Origin: an uncultured Verrucomicrobiae bacterium
GTDB taxonomy: Bacteria > Verrucomicrobiota > Verrucomicrobiia > Limisphaerales > J093
DNA: 39,227 bases
NCBI GenBank assembly: GCA_937946835.1
Contig: CALFAV010000026.1
Span: forward strand, 1-39,227
Direction of reading: 5' to 3'
Shown here: positions 7,679 to 16,675 of the stretch, in pieces
Layout of the letters: each line of letters starts with the position of its first letter
Position numbering within the stretch: the first letter of the stretch is position 1
Program-made: the position numbers and the translations under genes
The notes under the pieces: model-generated
The model's input: the letters and a program-made list of their open reading frames with translations, nothing else
What the model was told of the DNA's origin: nothing
The model's database searches: none

Positions 7679-9106
7679 TCATCGGAGTTCTTCGGCCAGT
7701 CGTGCCCAGCGGGCGCGAAGCTGCTCCAGGGTGCGCCGGTGGCGGGGTTCGGACGCCAGATTGCGCTGCTGCCACGGGTCGCGACGCAGATCGTACAATT
7801 CCTCGACCACCGGGTCTTCGTTGAGCCAGCGCCAGTAGCTCCAGCGCTCGGTGCGCACCCCTTCGGAGTCGGGAATGCGGCCGCCGTAATTGAAGTGGTG
7901 CTCGTAGAAAAACTCGGTGCGCCAGTCCCGCACGCGCCGCCCCTCCACCAGCGGACGCACCGAACGCCCCTGCATGGCGGCCGGGATGGGGACGCCGGCG
8001 TAATCCAGCAGCGTGGGGGCGATGTCGAGGTTGAGCACCAACTCCGGGCGCACCCGCCCGCGGGCGGGCCGGCGCAGGTCGGCCACCAGGAACGGCACCC
8101 GGATGGATTCCTCGTGCGGGAACCACTTGCCGGCCAGGCCGCGGTCGCCGAGGTAAAAGCCGTTGTCCGAGGTAAAAAGGAGGATCGTGTTGGGGGCCAT
8201 GCCCAGTTGCTCGAGCGCCGCGCGCAGCCGCCCGACCTCGCGGTCCACCCCGCTGATGAGCCGGTAGTAGTCGGTGCGCGTCTGCCGGGCCAGCTCCGGG
8301 GTGCCGAACCGCCGCTGCCACCGCGTGCGCGCCTCGGAGCGCCGGACGGCGGGAAGCAGCTTCGCAAACTCGGCTTCGTTGGCCAGGGGCGGCGCGGGCG
8401 GCGGGTGGGTGAGGTAGAGCGCGGCATCTCTGGGATCGGGCGGGTAAAACTCGCGCGGTTGCCCGTCCCGCGCGTGCGGGGCGGTGAAGCTGATCGAAAG
8501 ACACCAGGGCTGCCCGGGCGGCTGGGAGCGCAGGAATTCGATCGCCTCGTCGCCGAAGCGCACGGTGGCGTGGGTGCGGGTGGGGTCCTTCGGGTCCACA
8601 AACAACCCGCCCTGACCCGGCCGACCGCGCCAGAAATCAAACTCGCCGGCCATGGCCGCGACCCGTTGCGGGTTGCCCACGCCGAACTTGCCGATGAAGC
8701 CGGTGCGGTAGCCCGCCGCCCGCAACAGGGCCGGGTAGGTCAGCGCCCATTGCGCGGGCGTAAAGGCCTTGTCGAAGTTGTCAATCCCGTGCCGCCGTTC
8801 GTACTGTCCGCTGAAGATCGAAGCCCGGCTCACGCAGCAGATCGAGGTGGTGACAAAGGCGTTGGCAAACCGAACCCCCTCGCGGGCCAGCCGGTCCAGA
8901 TGCGGGGTGTGGATGACCGGATTGCCGGCCGCGCCCAGCGTGTCCCAACGCTGATCGTCGGTGAGGATGACCAGCAGGTTTGGGCGCGCGGAGGCCGGAC
9001 GCTCAGCGGCGACAGCCGAGAGCAATCCCAGCCCCAGAAAAAACCCCCACCGGCATCCGCCGCTTCCCGCGCGGCGCACTCGTCGGAGGTACGAGAGGAG
9101 GTGCAT
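7679..9106 (-). CDS. Exported arylsulfatase-family (S1) hydrolase
   Basis: Type I sulfatase of 475 residues, probably removing sulfate from an exported polysaccharide or sulfated sugar. The ATG at 9106 is chosen because it is followed by a basic stretch and a hydrophobic signal segment (WGFFLGLGLLSAVAA). NLLVILTDDQRWDTLG supplies the metal-binding Asp pair (D50, D51). TSICCVSRASIFSGQYERRHG is the active-site signature: C90 would become formylglycine, in a C-x-V-x-R context where most family members have C-x-P-x-R or C-x-A-x-R. The late block ILLFTSDNGFYLGDRG carries the second metal ligand set, and KWFPHEES follows as in related sulfatases. No formylglycine-generating enzyme or sulfatase-maturating enzyme lies in the window. 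Substrate is unknown. Confidence 0.9.
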   Translation of the reverse strand: MHLLSYLRRVRRAGSGGCRWGFFLGLGLLSAVAAERPASARPNLLVILTDDQRWDTLGAAGNPVIHTPHLDRLAREGVRFANAFVTTSICCVSRASIFSGQYERRHGIDNFDKAFTPAQWALTYPALLRAAGYRTGFIGKFGVGNPQRVAAMAGEFDFWRGRPGQGGLFVDPKDPTRTHATVRFGDEAIEFLRSQPPGQPWCLSISFTAPHARDGQPREFYPPDPRDAALYLTHPPPAPPLANEAEFAKLLPAVRRSEARTRWQRRFGTPELARQTRTDYYRLISGVDREVGRLRAALEQLGMAPNTILLFTSDNGFYLGDRGLAGKWFPHEESIRVPFLVADLRRPARGRVRPELVLNLDIAPTLLDYAGVPIPAAMQGRSVRPLVEGRRVRDWRTEFFYEHHFNYGGRIPDSEGVRTERWSYWRWLNEDPVVEELYDLRRDPWQQRNLASEPRHRRTLEQLRARWARLAEELR

Positions 9107-9153
9107 TTTCACCGGAGTGAACCCCCGTCGCGGCCGCGCGACAAGCCCCGGCT

Positions 9154-9169
9154 CCTCCGCGCGCGGAGG
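9154..9169. promoter_or_regulatory. Perfect 16-bp palindrome upstream of the sulfatase
   Basis: CCTCCGCGCGCGGAGG is a perfect palindrome centred about 55 bp upstream of the sulfatase ATG. In such GC-rich DNA chance is possible; an operator is the other reading. Confidence 0.3.
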
Positions 9170-9216
9170 CGATCCGGACCGTCGCCCGGCGCGGTCGGCG
9201 TCGCGCGCGAAGCCTG

Positions 9217-9259
9217 CTTGCCCGGCCGCTCTCCGGGTTCGGGGCCACCGCCGGGCAAG
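9217..9259 (-). terminator. Possible hairpin after the ybaK-like gene
   Basis: CTTGCCCGG (9217-9225) and CCGGGCAAG (9251-9259) form a perfect 9-bp pair with a 25-nt loop about 50 nt beyond the stop of the deacylase gene. It lacks a U-tract. Confidence 0.3.
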
Positions 9260-9308
9260 GCCGGGAATCAACCCGGGGCACTTGTCGGCGCTGCCGGCGC
9301 GCAGGGAT

Positions 9309-9770
9309 TCAGGTGGTGAAGCTGGCCACGCGGGGCCGGACCAGCCGGGCAAAGTCCGCGTAGGCCATCCGGATGATCTCGGTGTGCGAGCCGGCGTTGA
9401 AGGCGATGTGCTCGGACGCCGCCAGGGCCGGCGCCACGTACACCTCCATGCCGTACAGGTTGCCAAAGGGGGGCATGGCGCCCACTTCGCAATCCGGGAA
9501 GCGGCTGGCGAACTCCGCCTCGGTGGCGAAGCGGACCTCCTCGTTGCCGGTCAACTCGACCAGGTCGTGCAGCACCACCTTGCGGTTGGCCGGCAGCACC
9601 GCCATGGCGAACTGATCGCCGATCTTGATGATCACCGTCTTGGCCATGTCCCGCCCGGGCACGTGGGCCGAGGCGGCCACTTCCTGGGCCGTGTAGGCGG
9701 GCGAATGGGTGATGGTGACGTATTTGACCTGGTTCTGGTCCAGAAACTCTTTGAGCTTGCGGGCAATCAT
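9309..9770 (-). CDS. ybaK: YbaK/EbsC-family aminoacyl-tRNA deacylase
   Basis: Free-standing editing domain of 153 residues that hydrolyses mischarged tRNA. The family fold markers are present: AKTVIIK with K44 as the conserved lysine, then VLPANRKV, and GAMPPFGN at about 97-104, the conserved Gly and Pro loop, followed by a late INFNAG-like segment (HIAFNAGSHTEII). Length is typical. The start at 9770 has a good Shine-Dalgarno on the minus strand (GGAGGA, 9780-9775), one of the few strong ones in the window. Which amino acid it clears (Cys-tRNA(Pro) in YbaK proper, Ala or others in relatives) cannot be told from sequence; the N-terminus also resembles relatives annotated only as YbaK/prolyl-tRNA synthetase-associated. 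It stands alone, between a phospholipase-D lipoprotein and a sulfatase. Confidence 0.9.
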   Translation of the reverse strand: MIARKLKEFLDQNQVKYVTITHSPAYTAQEVAASAHVPGRDMAKTVIIKIGDQFAMAVLPANRKVVLHDLVELTGNEEVRFATEAEFASRFPDCEVGAMPPFGNLYGMEVYVAPALAASEHIAFNAGSHTEIIRMAYADFARLVRPRVASFTT

Positions 9771-9877
9771 GGTGTCCTCCGAGTTGAGTGATTACCCGCA
9801 AGCTACGCCCCGAGGGCCGAAATTCAACCGGTTTCCAGTGGCCGGCGGGCTCTTCCCCCGAGCCGGGCGGGCGGTTT

Positions 9878-11218
9878 TCAGAACAGGGATTTGTACAGGC
9901 TGGCGTAGCTTTCGCGCAGCCGGTCACACAGCCCGCGCTGCCGCCACTCTTGCCAGGTGATCTCCCGGCTTCGGGCCAGGTCGTGCTCGAGGGCCGCCTC
10001 GGCCTGCCGGGCGAAATCCCGGTCGTAAATGGCCAGGTTGGCTTCGGCGTTGGCGCGCATGGAACGGGCGGTGAAGTTGATCGAGCCGATGCTGGTCCAG
10101 ATGCCGTCCACGACCATCAGCTTGGAGTGCAACATGGCGGGTTGGTACTCGAAGATCCGCACCCCCCCGCGCAGCAGTTCGTCGTAATCACTGCGCGCGG
10201 CGTAGCGCGTGAGCCGGATGTCCGTGTGCCGACCGGGCAGCACCAGGCGCACGTCCACGCCCCGCCGGGCCGCCGCCACCAGGCCCCGCCGGATGTCGCG
10301 GTCGGGCAGAAAATAGGCGTTGGCGATCCAGATGCGCTGCCGGGCCGCCTGGATCGGCAGGTAATAATGCAGCTTGGCCGGGGACACGTCCGCCCCTCGC
10401 GTGCTGCCCACGGCCTGCGCCCGGAGCGTCCCCACCGGGGGCACTTCCGGGAAATCGCCCTCGCCGTCGGGAATCTCGCCGGTGGCGTAGAGCCAGTTCT
10501 GGAAAAACAACCGCTGCAACTGCTGCACCACCGGCCCCTCCACCCGCACCACCACATCCCGCCACTCACCCGGATGCCGGGCGTCCCCGGCCCAACGGTC
10601 GTCCACGCTGAAACCGCCGGTAAATCCGATCCGCCCGTCCACGGTGATGATCTTGCGGTGGGTGCGATCGCCGGTCTTGGGTAGTTGCCAGAGCTGGACC
10701 GGCTTGTACACCTCGAATCGCACCCCCGCCGCCCGCAGCTCCCGGTCCAGGCCGCCGGTCCGTTTGCCCAGCGCGTCCACCAACACCCGCACCGTCACGC
10801 CTTCCCGCGCCCTGGCCGCCAGCACCCGGGCGAATTCCCGTCCCACCCGGCCCGCCGTAAAGATGTACAGCTCCACGTTCACGCTGTGCCGGGCCGAGCG
10901 GATGGCCTCCAATATGGCCGGGAAAAACTCATCCCCGTTGTTCAGCAACCGGGCGTCGTTGCCCCCCACCAGGGCGTTCTGCGCCCGCAACACCCGCTCG
11001 AAGGGCGCGTCCGCCACGCCGTACGCCGGCTCGTAGTGATAGACCAGGCGCTTGGGCTGGGAGGTCGAACATCCCGTCGCCGCCGTGCCGAGAACCAGCC
11101 CCAGCACCAGGCCCGGACCCAACCGCGCCGCCCCGCGGGTCCACCCCCGCCGGGCGACCGCCCCGCGGGCAGCCCGGCGTGTCCGCGCCTGTTTCCCAGC
11201 TTGAAGAAGGGCGTCCAC
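9878..11218 (-). CDS. Phospholipase D / cardiolipin synthase-type lipoprotein
   Basis: Protein of 446 residues with two HKD phosphodiesterase motifs: H187-x-K189-x4-D194 followed by GRIGFTGG, and H364-x-K366-x4-D371 followed by SIGSINFT. This is the bacterial cardiolipin synthase layout, forming a phosphatidyl-enzyme intermediate. The N-terminus is strongly basic (first 35 residues) and then hydrophobic, ending in TAATGCSTS with a likely lipidated Cys at 50. Typical ClsA has two membrane helices, so this is closer to the ClsC or lipoprotein-anchored PLD type. Predicted reaction is cardiolipin synthesis or phospholipid head-group transfer at the membrane. The ATG at 11218 fits the basic n-region; a later start is possible. 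The gene diverges from cstA. Confidence 0.88.
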   Translation of the reverse strand: MDALLQAGKQARTRRAARGAVARRGWTRGAARLGPGLVLGLVLGTAATGCSTSQPKRLVYHYEPAYGVADAPFERVLRAQNALVGGNDARLLNNGDEFFPAILEAIRSARHSVNVELYIFTAGRVGREFARVLAARAREGVTVRVLVDALGKRTGGLDRELRAAGVRFEVYKPVQLWQLPKTGDRTHRKIITVDGRIGFTGGFSVDDRWAGDARHPGEWRDVVVRVEGPVVQQLQRLFFQNWLYATGEIPDGEGDFPEVPPVGTLRAQAVGSTRGADVSPAKLHYYLPIQAARQRIWIANAYFLPDRDIRRGLVAAARRGVDVRLVLPGRHTDIRLTRYAARSDYDELLRGGVRIFEYQPAMLHSKLMVVDGIWTSIGSINFTARSMRANAEANLAIYDRDFARQAEAALEHDLARSREITWQEWRQRGLCDRLRESYASLYKSLF

Positions 11219-11462
11219 CGCGCGGAGTTAAGAAACCGAACCGTCCGGCGCGCAACTCAAATCCAAAGCCCCGTTGGTCGCGGCCGCCGGGGTTCGGCGA
11301 AGTGGTCCCCGGCCCCGCCCCGGAGTCGGAGACGCTCGCGGCGCGAGGCATCGGCTCACACCCCCGGACGCGGGCTGGTGCGGGCGAACTCCCGCCCGAC
11401 CCGGCCGCGCGCGGTGGTGACAAGCCGTGCGTATCGCAGTAAGCTCCGCCGCCACCTCGGTC

Positions 11463-13880
11463 ATGAAGCGCGTCGTGCGATTCCTGGTGTGGACGGGGAT
11501 TGCTGTGCTCGGGGCGGGCGCCTATGGTGCCATTGCTCTGCGGCGCGGTGAACCGCTCAACTCGGCCTACCTGCTCCTGGCCGCGCTGTGCACCTATGCC
11601 ATCGGCTTTCGCTTTTACTCGAAGTGGGTGGCCACCCGGGTGCTGATGTTGGACGCCCGCCGCGCGCCGCCGGCCGAGGTGCACGACGACGGCCGGGACT
11701 TCGTAAAGACCAATCCGTGGATCGTGTTTGGGCATCATTTCGCGGCGATCTCGGGGCCGGGTCCGCTGGTCGGGCCGGTGCTGGCGGCGCAGTTCGGCTA
11801 CCTGCCGGGCACGCTGTGGATTTTGATCGGCTGCGTGCTGGGCGGGGCGGTGCAGGATTTTGTGATCCTGTTCGCCTCGCTGCGGCGGGACGGCAAGTCG
11901 CTGGGGCAAATGGTCAAGGAGGAGTTGAACACCACCGCCGGCTTCCTGGCCCTGGCAGCGATTCTGTCCATCATGGTCATCCTGCTGGCGGTGCTGGCGC
12001 TGGTGGTGGTGAAGGCGCTGGCCGAAAGCCCCTGGGGCGTGTTCACCGTGGGCGCGACCATTCCCATCGCCATGTTCATGGGCAGCTACCTGCGCTTTGT
12101 CCGCATCGGAAAGGTGCTCGAGGCCTCGGCCCTCGGGGTCGGGCTGCTGTTGCTGGCGGTGTGGGGCGGGCAATACGTGTACACCCACCCCGAGCTCAAG
12201 GCGGTCTTCAAACGGGGCGAGGAACCGCTGGCCTGGGCCATCATCGCCTACGGACTGGCGGCGAGCGTGCTGCCGGTGTGGCTGCTGCTGGCCCCGCGCG
12301 ACTACCTGAGCACGTTCATGAAGCTGGGCACCATCGGCCTGCTGGCGCTGGGGTGTTTCCTGGTGCTGCCCTCCCTGCACATGCCGGCTCTGACGCGGTT
12401 CGTGGACGGCTCCGGGCTGGTGTTCGCCGGGAAGTTGTTTCCCTTCTGCTTCATCACCATTGCCTGCGGGGCCATCTCGGGCTTTCACTCGCTGATCTCG
12501 AGCGGGACCACGCCCAAACTGATCACGCGTGAGCCGTACGCCCGGCCCATCGGTTACGGCGCCATGTGCCTCGAGTCCCTGGTGGCCATCATGGCCATGA
12601 TCGCCGCCTGCACGCTCGAGCCGGGGGTGTACCTGAGCATGAACGTAAAAGGCCCCGGCGCCACACCCGAGGCCCGCGCCGCCGCCACGGTCGAAATCGT
12701 CAATGCCTCCGGCCTGGGGCGGGTCAGTGTCGAGCAAATGGAAACCCTGGCCCGGGAGATGGGCGAGGACACCCTCTTCGGCCGCACCGGCGGCGCGGCC
12801 ACGCTGGCGGTGGGTATGGCCATGATTTTCCACCGGGCGGTCGGGGAGCGCTGGCTGGACCTGTGGTACCACTTCGCGATCATGTTCGAGGCGCTGTTCA
12901 TTCTCACCACCCTCGATGCCGGCACGCGGGTGGGCCGCTACATCCTCCAGGATTTCCTGGGCAACCTCTGGAAGCCGCTGGGCGAGACCCGCCGCTGGAG
13001 CAGCAACCTCATCGCCAGCCTGCTCATGGTCAGCGGCTGGGGCTACTTCCTGGTCCAGGGCGTGCGCGACCCGCTCGGGGGCATCAACTCGCTCTGGCCG
13101 CTGTTTGGCATCGCCAACCAGATGCTCGCCGCCATCGCCCTGTGCCTGGCCACGACGATCATCTTGAAAATGCAGTTGGCCCGGGCGGCGGCCGGAAACC
13201 GGAAACCCGGGGCCGGGAACGGGAATGCGCAAGCCGTACTCCAAAACCTGCAACCCGCAACCCTTGACCCACCCCCGCCCGCCCGCCCGTGGTACGCGCT
13301 GGTCACCCTGGTGCCGCTGCTCTGGCTGGTAAGCGTGACCGGCACCGCCGCCGTGCAGAAAATCGCCCACCCCGACCCGCGCATCGGCTTCCTGGCCGCC
13401 GCGCGGGACTACGAGGCAAAAGCCGCGGCGCTGGAGCCGACCCTGGCCACGCACACCGGCGAGGCATTCGCCCGGGCGCAGGCCGAGCTCCAGCGCCTGC
13501 GCACCCTCCGCTTCAACAACCGCCTGGACGCCGTCGTGGCCGGCGCCTTCCTGGCCCTGCTGACCAGCCTGCTGTTCCTGAGCGCGCGCGAGTGGGTGTT
13601 GCTGCTGGCGCGCAAGCGCCTGGCCGAACTGCGGGAAACCCCGCCGGTCTGGCTGCCGGACTACGCGCTGGCCGAGGCGAAACCGTTGCATCTCTTCGGG
13701 CTGTTTGCGCTGGCCGTGGCCCTGGCCCGGGAACTGAGCGGCGAGGCGGAAATGGATCGCGCGCTCGCCGCGGCTGAGCGCCACGCCTGCCCGGGCCACG
13801 CGCACCAGCCCACCGATCGCGCCGCGCTGTACTGCGCGCTGACCGAGGCGCGGTATCACTCGATCCGACGCTGCTGCTGA
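11463..13880 (+). CDS. cstA: CstA-family pyruvate/peptide transporter with YbdD-like tail
   Basis: Large polytopic inner-membrane protein of 805 residues. Strong family blocks are KTNPWIVFGHHFAAISGPGPLVGPVLAAQFGY, cut here as GHHFAAISGPGPLVGP, then GAVQDFVILFASLRRDGKS, ISGFHSLISSGTTPK, and FEALFILTTLDAGTRVGRY. E. coli CstA and BtsT import pyruvate; older work linked CstA to peptides. Start: ATG at 11463 (MKRVVRFLVWTG) rather than 36 bp upstream, because it leads straight into the first helix. Two oddities are seen. Residues 577-609 are a Gly/Asn/Pro-rich low-complexity linker between helices. The last residues end in TEARYHSIRRCC, resembling the ARY...RCC end of the small CstA partner YbdD/YjiX, which is otherwise a separate gene. 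Family is firm; the fusion reading is a hypothesis. Confidence 0.95.
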   Translation: MKRVVRFLVWTGIAVLGAGAYGAIALRRGEPLNSAYLLLAALCTYAIGFRFYSKWVATRVLMLDARRAPPAEVHDDGRDFVKTNPWIVFGHHFAAISGPGPLVGPVLAAQFGYLPGTLWILIGCVLGGAVQDFVILFASLRRDGKSLGQMVKEELNTTAGFLALAAILSIMVILLAVLALVVVKALAESPWGVFTVGATIPIAMFMGSYLRFVRIGKVLEASALGVGLLLLAVWGGQYVYTHPELKAVFKRGEEPLAWAIIAYGLAASVLPVWLLLAPRDYLSTFMKLGTIGLLALGCFLVLPSLHMPALTRFVDGSGLVFAGKLFPFCFITIACGAISGFHSLISSGTTPKLITREPYARPIGYGAMCLESLVAIMAMIAACTLEPGVYLSMNVKGPGATPEARAAATVEIVNASGLGRVSVEQMETLAREMGEDTLFGRTGGAATLAVGMAMIFHRAVGERWLDLWYHFAIMFEALFILTTLDAGTRVGRYILQDFLGNLWKPLGETRRWSSNLIASLLMVSGWGYFLVQGVRDPLGGINSLWPLFGIANQMLAAIALCLATTIILKMQLARAAAGNRKPGAGNGNAQAVLQNLQPATLDPPPPARPWYALVTLVPLLWLVSVTGTAAVQKIAHPDPRIGFLAAARDYEAKAAALEPTLATHTGEAFARAQAELQRLRTLRFNNRLDAVVAGAFLALLTSLLFLSAREWVLLLARKRLAELRETPPVWLPDYALAEAKPLHLFGLFALAVALARELSGEAEMDRALAAAERHACPGHAHQPTDRAALYCALTEARYHSIRRCC
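13191..13289 (+). repeat. In-frame low-complexity insert in cstA
   Basis: The stretch opens with tandem CCGGAAA units and GGGAACGGGAAT-like purine runs, then has AACCTGCAACCCGCAACCC and runs of C. It keeps the frame and encodes a Gly/Asn/Lys then Pro-rich linker in a hydrophilic loop. It reads like intergenic repeat DNA that became coding. Confidence 0.6.
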
Positions 13881-13930
13881 GGCGTGGTGCCTGACCTGTT
13901 CGGCGCGCCGGCGTCCAGCCCGCGGCGGAC

Positions 13931-13978
13931 GTAGCGCCGATTGGCAATCTGCCGTATCGCCGGCTGCCAGCCGGCAAG
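13931..13978. repeat. Tight-hairpin repeat, copy A (in gap 13881-14230)
   Basis: Hairpin one is GCCGATT-ggc-AATCTGC (13936-13952, one mismatch) and hairpin two GCCGGCT-gcc-AGCCGGC (13959-13975), joined by CGTATC. Other copies have the same layout and spacer but different paired stems. The rest of the gap after cstA (13881-14230) is GC-rich with further short inverted segments but no gene. A TACAAC hexamer at 14212-14217 just before the oxidoreductase could be a -10 box; no matching -35 is clear. Confidence 0.75.
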
Positions 13979-14230
13979 CGGGATTACGGCAGCGGGTGGC
14001 GGGTTGTCAGCCCGGCACTGGCCCAAGCCGCGCCGCACCGTGGTCCTACCGGCAAGACGCTCCAGCGCGGCCCGACCGGCAAGGCGCCGCGGCACCAGCA
14101 CCGCAGCGTTAAAAGGAACCACCCGCCACCCTTGGGCGAGGAGGGAATTTCGGATTGAGTCTTTGCCCCCCGGTCAGCAAGCTGAGTGCGGCTTTGCCCG
14201 ATCGGTTTTGGTACAACGCAGATCACCCCC

Positions 14231-15652
14231 ATGAAAAGCAACAGTCCCACCCAGACCCGCCGTCAGTTCCTCCGGACCACTGCCACCGCCGGCGCCGTCC
14301 TGACCGTGCTGCCCCGTCATCTGCTGGGCGGCCCGCGGTTTGTCCCGCCCAGCGAAAAAGTGAACATCGCCATCGTGGGCGCCGGCGGCCAGGGGCGCAC
14401 GAACATGCGCGAGCTGTTCCGGCACGCGGATGCCCAGGTCATCGCCGTGGCCGACCCCATCGAGCACGAAGATCTCGAGGCGTTTTACTTCCGGGGGGTG
14501 GCCGGCCGGCTCCCGGTCAAGGCCGAGGCCGAAAAGCATTACGGCCAGAAAACGCCCAACTCCCAGGTGGCCGCTTACGAAGACTTCCGGGAAATGCTCC
14601 AGAAGGAAAAGGCCATTGACGCCATCGTGTGCGCCACGCCGGACCACCTGCACGCCTACGTGAGTGTGCTGGCCATGCGGGCGGGCAAGCACGTCTATTG
14701 CGAGAAGCCGCTCACCCACAATGTCTGGGAGGCCCGGTTGATGGCCCGAGTCGCCAAGGAAACCGGCGTGGCGACCCAGATGGGCAACCAGGGTCACTCC
14801 GGCGAGGGCATCCGCCAGACCTGGGAGTGGATCCATGCCGGCGTGATCGGCCCGGTGCGCGAGGTGCACGCCTGGACCAGCGCCAGTCGCTGGAACAAGA
14901 AGTACTACGCCGGCAAACCGCCGGCCGAGCCGCTGCCGGCCGGGGTGAACTGGGACCTGTGGGTCGGCCCGCGCGATCCGAAAGCCTACCCCTACAGCTC
15001 GGCTTACACCCCGGTGACCTGGCGCGATTACTGGGCCTTCGGCACCGCCCCCATCGGCGACTTTTTCTGCCACAACTTCGACGCCCCCTGCTGGGTGCTC
15101 GACCTCAAGGCGCCCATCAGCATCGAGGCCTACGGCGCCGGCGGGGTGGATGCCGAGATGGCGCCGCCCGGCGGCATTTACTACTACGAGTTTCCCGCCC
15201 GCGGCGCGATGCCCCCGGTCAAATTCACCTGGTACGACGGCGGGATGCGTCCGCCGCGCCCGGCCGGACTGGACCCCGAGGACCAACTGGGCGCCGGTGG
15301 CAACGGCACCCTCTTCATCGGCGACAAGGGCATGATCACTTGTCCCGGATGGGCGGGCGACCCGCGCCTTTTGCCCGGCTCGCGCATGGACGACTTCAAG
15401 CGGCCGCCCAAGACGCTGCCCCGCTCCAAGGGGCACCATCGCGACTGGCTCGACGCCTGCAAGGGCGGACCGCCGGCCAGCGCGAACTTCGAGTACGGCG
15501 CCGCCCTCACCGAAGTGGGCCTGCTCGGGTTGGTGGCCCTGCGCGTGGGCAAAAAGATGGAATGGGACGCCGCGGCCATGCGCTCGCCCAACTGCCCCGA
15601 GGCCGAGCAATATCTCAAGGGCACTTACCGCAAGGGCTGGGAACCGGCGTAA
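14231..15652 (+). CDS. Tat-exported Gfo/Idh/MocA-family oxidoreductase (1)
   Basis: NAD(P)-dependent sugar or inositol dehydrogenase-like protein of 473 residues. The start at 14231 is chosen because it gives a twin-arginine signal (TRRQFLRTTATAGA, residues 9-22), so the protein is exported folded. The Rossmann nucleotide site is VNIAIVGAGGQGRTN, and the conserved EKPLTHNVWEA holds the catalytic-region Lys of the family. The C-terminal half is the usual open beta-sheet domain (VGPRDPKAYPYSSAYTP, DFFCHNFDAPCWVL). Secreted members of this group are numerous in Planctomycetes and Verrucomicrobiota, and some act as glycosidases through an NAD redox cycle instead of net dehydrogenation. The pseudopilin-like gene follows 174 bp downstream on the same strand. 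Substrate unknown. Confidence 0.92.
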   Translation: MKSNSPTQTRRQFLRTTATAGAVLTVLPRHLLGGPRFVPPSEKVNIAIVGAGGQGRTNMRELFRHADAQVIAVADPIEHEDLEAFYFRGVAGRLPVKAEAEKHYGQKTPNSQVAAYEDFREMLQKEKAIDAIVCATPDHLHAYVSVLAMRAGKHVYCEKPLTHNVWEARLMARVAKETGVATQMGNQGHSGEGIRQTWEWIHAGVIGPVREVHAWTSASRWNKKYYAGKPPAEPLPAGVNWDLWVGPRDPKAYPYSSAYTPVTWRDYWAFGTAPIGDFFCHNFDAPCWVLDLKAPISIEAYGAGGVDAEMAPPGGIYYYEFPARGAMPPVKFTWYDGGMRPPRPAGLDPEDQLGAGGNGTLFIGDKGMITCPGWAGDPRLLPGSRMDDFKRPPKTLPRSKGHHRDWLDACKGGPPASANFEYGAALTEVGLLGLVALRVGKKMEWDAAAMRSPNCPEAEQYLKGTYRKGWEPA

Positions 15653-15826
15653 GTGCGGTGCGGGCCAATCCCGGGGGAAGGATTTTCGCCCCCTTGCCCG
15701 GGTGCTGCCCGCCCCGGGACAAGCGTCGGCCCACCCCGGCAACGGGGACAACCGGGCCGTGGCGGCGGGCCATTGGCTGATTATTTCGGACTGGCCGCCG
15801 GTCGGTGAACCGCTTAATTTGCCGCC

Positions 15827-16675
15827 ATGAGCCAAGCCAAAACCTCTTCCCCGGTTCCGCGGCCTCCTTCGGGCAGACCTCCGGTGCGCCCGGCCACCCT
15901 GGATTGGCCGCAGTTTCTGCCAACGCCCGGCCGGCGTCCGACCGCGGCTTTCACGCTCATCGAACTGCTGGTGGTGATTGCCATCATCGCCATTCTGGCG
16001 GGCCTGCTCCTGCCGGCCCTGGCGATGGCCAAGGACAAGGCCCATCGCACCATGTGCGTGGGCAACCAGAAGCAAATCGGCCTGGCCACGCACATGTACG
16101 CGGGAGACAACCGCGAGCGGATGCCTTTCCCGAACTGGAACCCGCCCTGGGTGCCGGGTTGGCTGTACGCGCCCACCAACAATGCGGTGCCGAACCTCTT
16201 CGCCGCCCCCTACTCGACCAACCCCATCCTCGCCTACCAGGGCGGCCAACTCTGGTCCTACATCGGCGCGATGCGGACCTACCGCTGCCCGATTGACAAG
16301 ACCAACACCCCCACCTTCAAGGCGCGCGCCAACAAACTGGCCACCTACGTCATGAACGGTGCCCTGTGCGGTTACGGCGCCCTGACGCCCGCGGGCAACA
16401 CCTACCGCCTGCACGAGTTCGCCCCGGACGCCTTCATGATGTGGGAGCCGGACGACGCCAACGTCCAGCTCGGCTACGGCTACAACGACGGTTCCAGTTT
16501 CCCGGACCCGGACATTGACGGTGCGCTCGGCCGCCGCCACGGCAAGAAAGGCGGCATCGTGCTGGCCGTGGATGGCCACGTGGAATTTGTCACCTTCGAC
16601 ATGTGGCGGCGCGAAGCCAAGCTGCCCACGCGGAACCGGATGTTCTGCAACCCCGGCACGGCCAACGGGCGCTGA
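15827..16675 (+). CDS. Pseudopilin-like protein with prepilin leader (1)
   Basis: Protein of 282 residues with a type II secretion / type IV pilin-like N-terminus. A leader of about 41 residues is followed by [26 protein letters not shown]; cleavage would be before the F, leaving the conserved Glu at +5. The leader is unusually long and Pro-rich ([14 protein letters not shown]). The rest is a Gly/Asn/Tyr-rich soluble domain ending with [17 protein letters not shown], close to the H-X9-DG motif of the large planctomycete/verrucomicrobial pseudopilin family (here ten residues between H and DG). Function of these numerous proteins is unknown. It follows an exported Gfo/Idh/MocA gene; a like pair occurs at 33107-35416. 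No pilus assembly genes are nearby. Confidence 0.9.
   Translation: MSQAKTSSPVPRPPSGRPPVRPATLDWPQFLPTPGRRPTAAFTLIELLVVIAIIAILAGLLLPALAMAKDKAHRTMCVGNQKQIGLATHMYAGDNRERMPFPNWNPPWVPGWLYAPTNNAVPNLFAAPYSTNPILAYQGGQLWSYIGAMRTYRCPIDKTNTPTFKARANKLATYVMNGALCGYGALTPAGNTYRLHEFAPDAFMMWEPDDANVQLGYGYNDGSSFPDPDIDGALGRRHGKKGGIVLAVDGHVEFVTFDMWRREAKLPTRNRMFCNPGTANGR

Noticed and set aside
9107..9466. N-terminal extension of the sulfatase
   Set aside because: Upstream codons are Arg/Pro/Trp-rich and overlap the ybaK-like gene; the signal peptide begins at 9106.
10929..13859. 976-residue open frame on the minus strand, opposite cstA
   Set aside because: It is Gln/Arg/His/Gly-rich without domains, while the plus strand encodes a full CstA with conserved motifs. 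Long antisense open frames are expected in DNA of this GC content.
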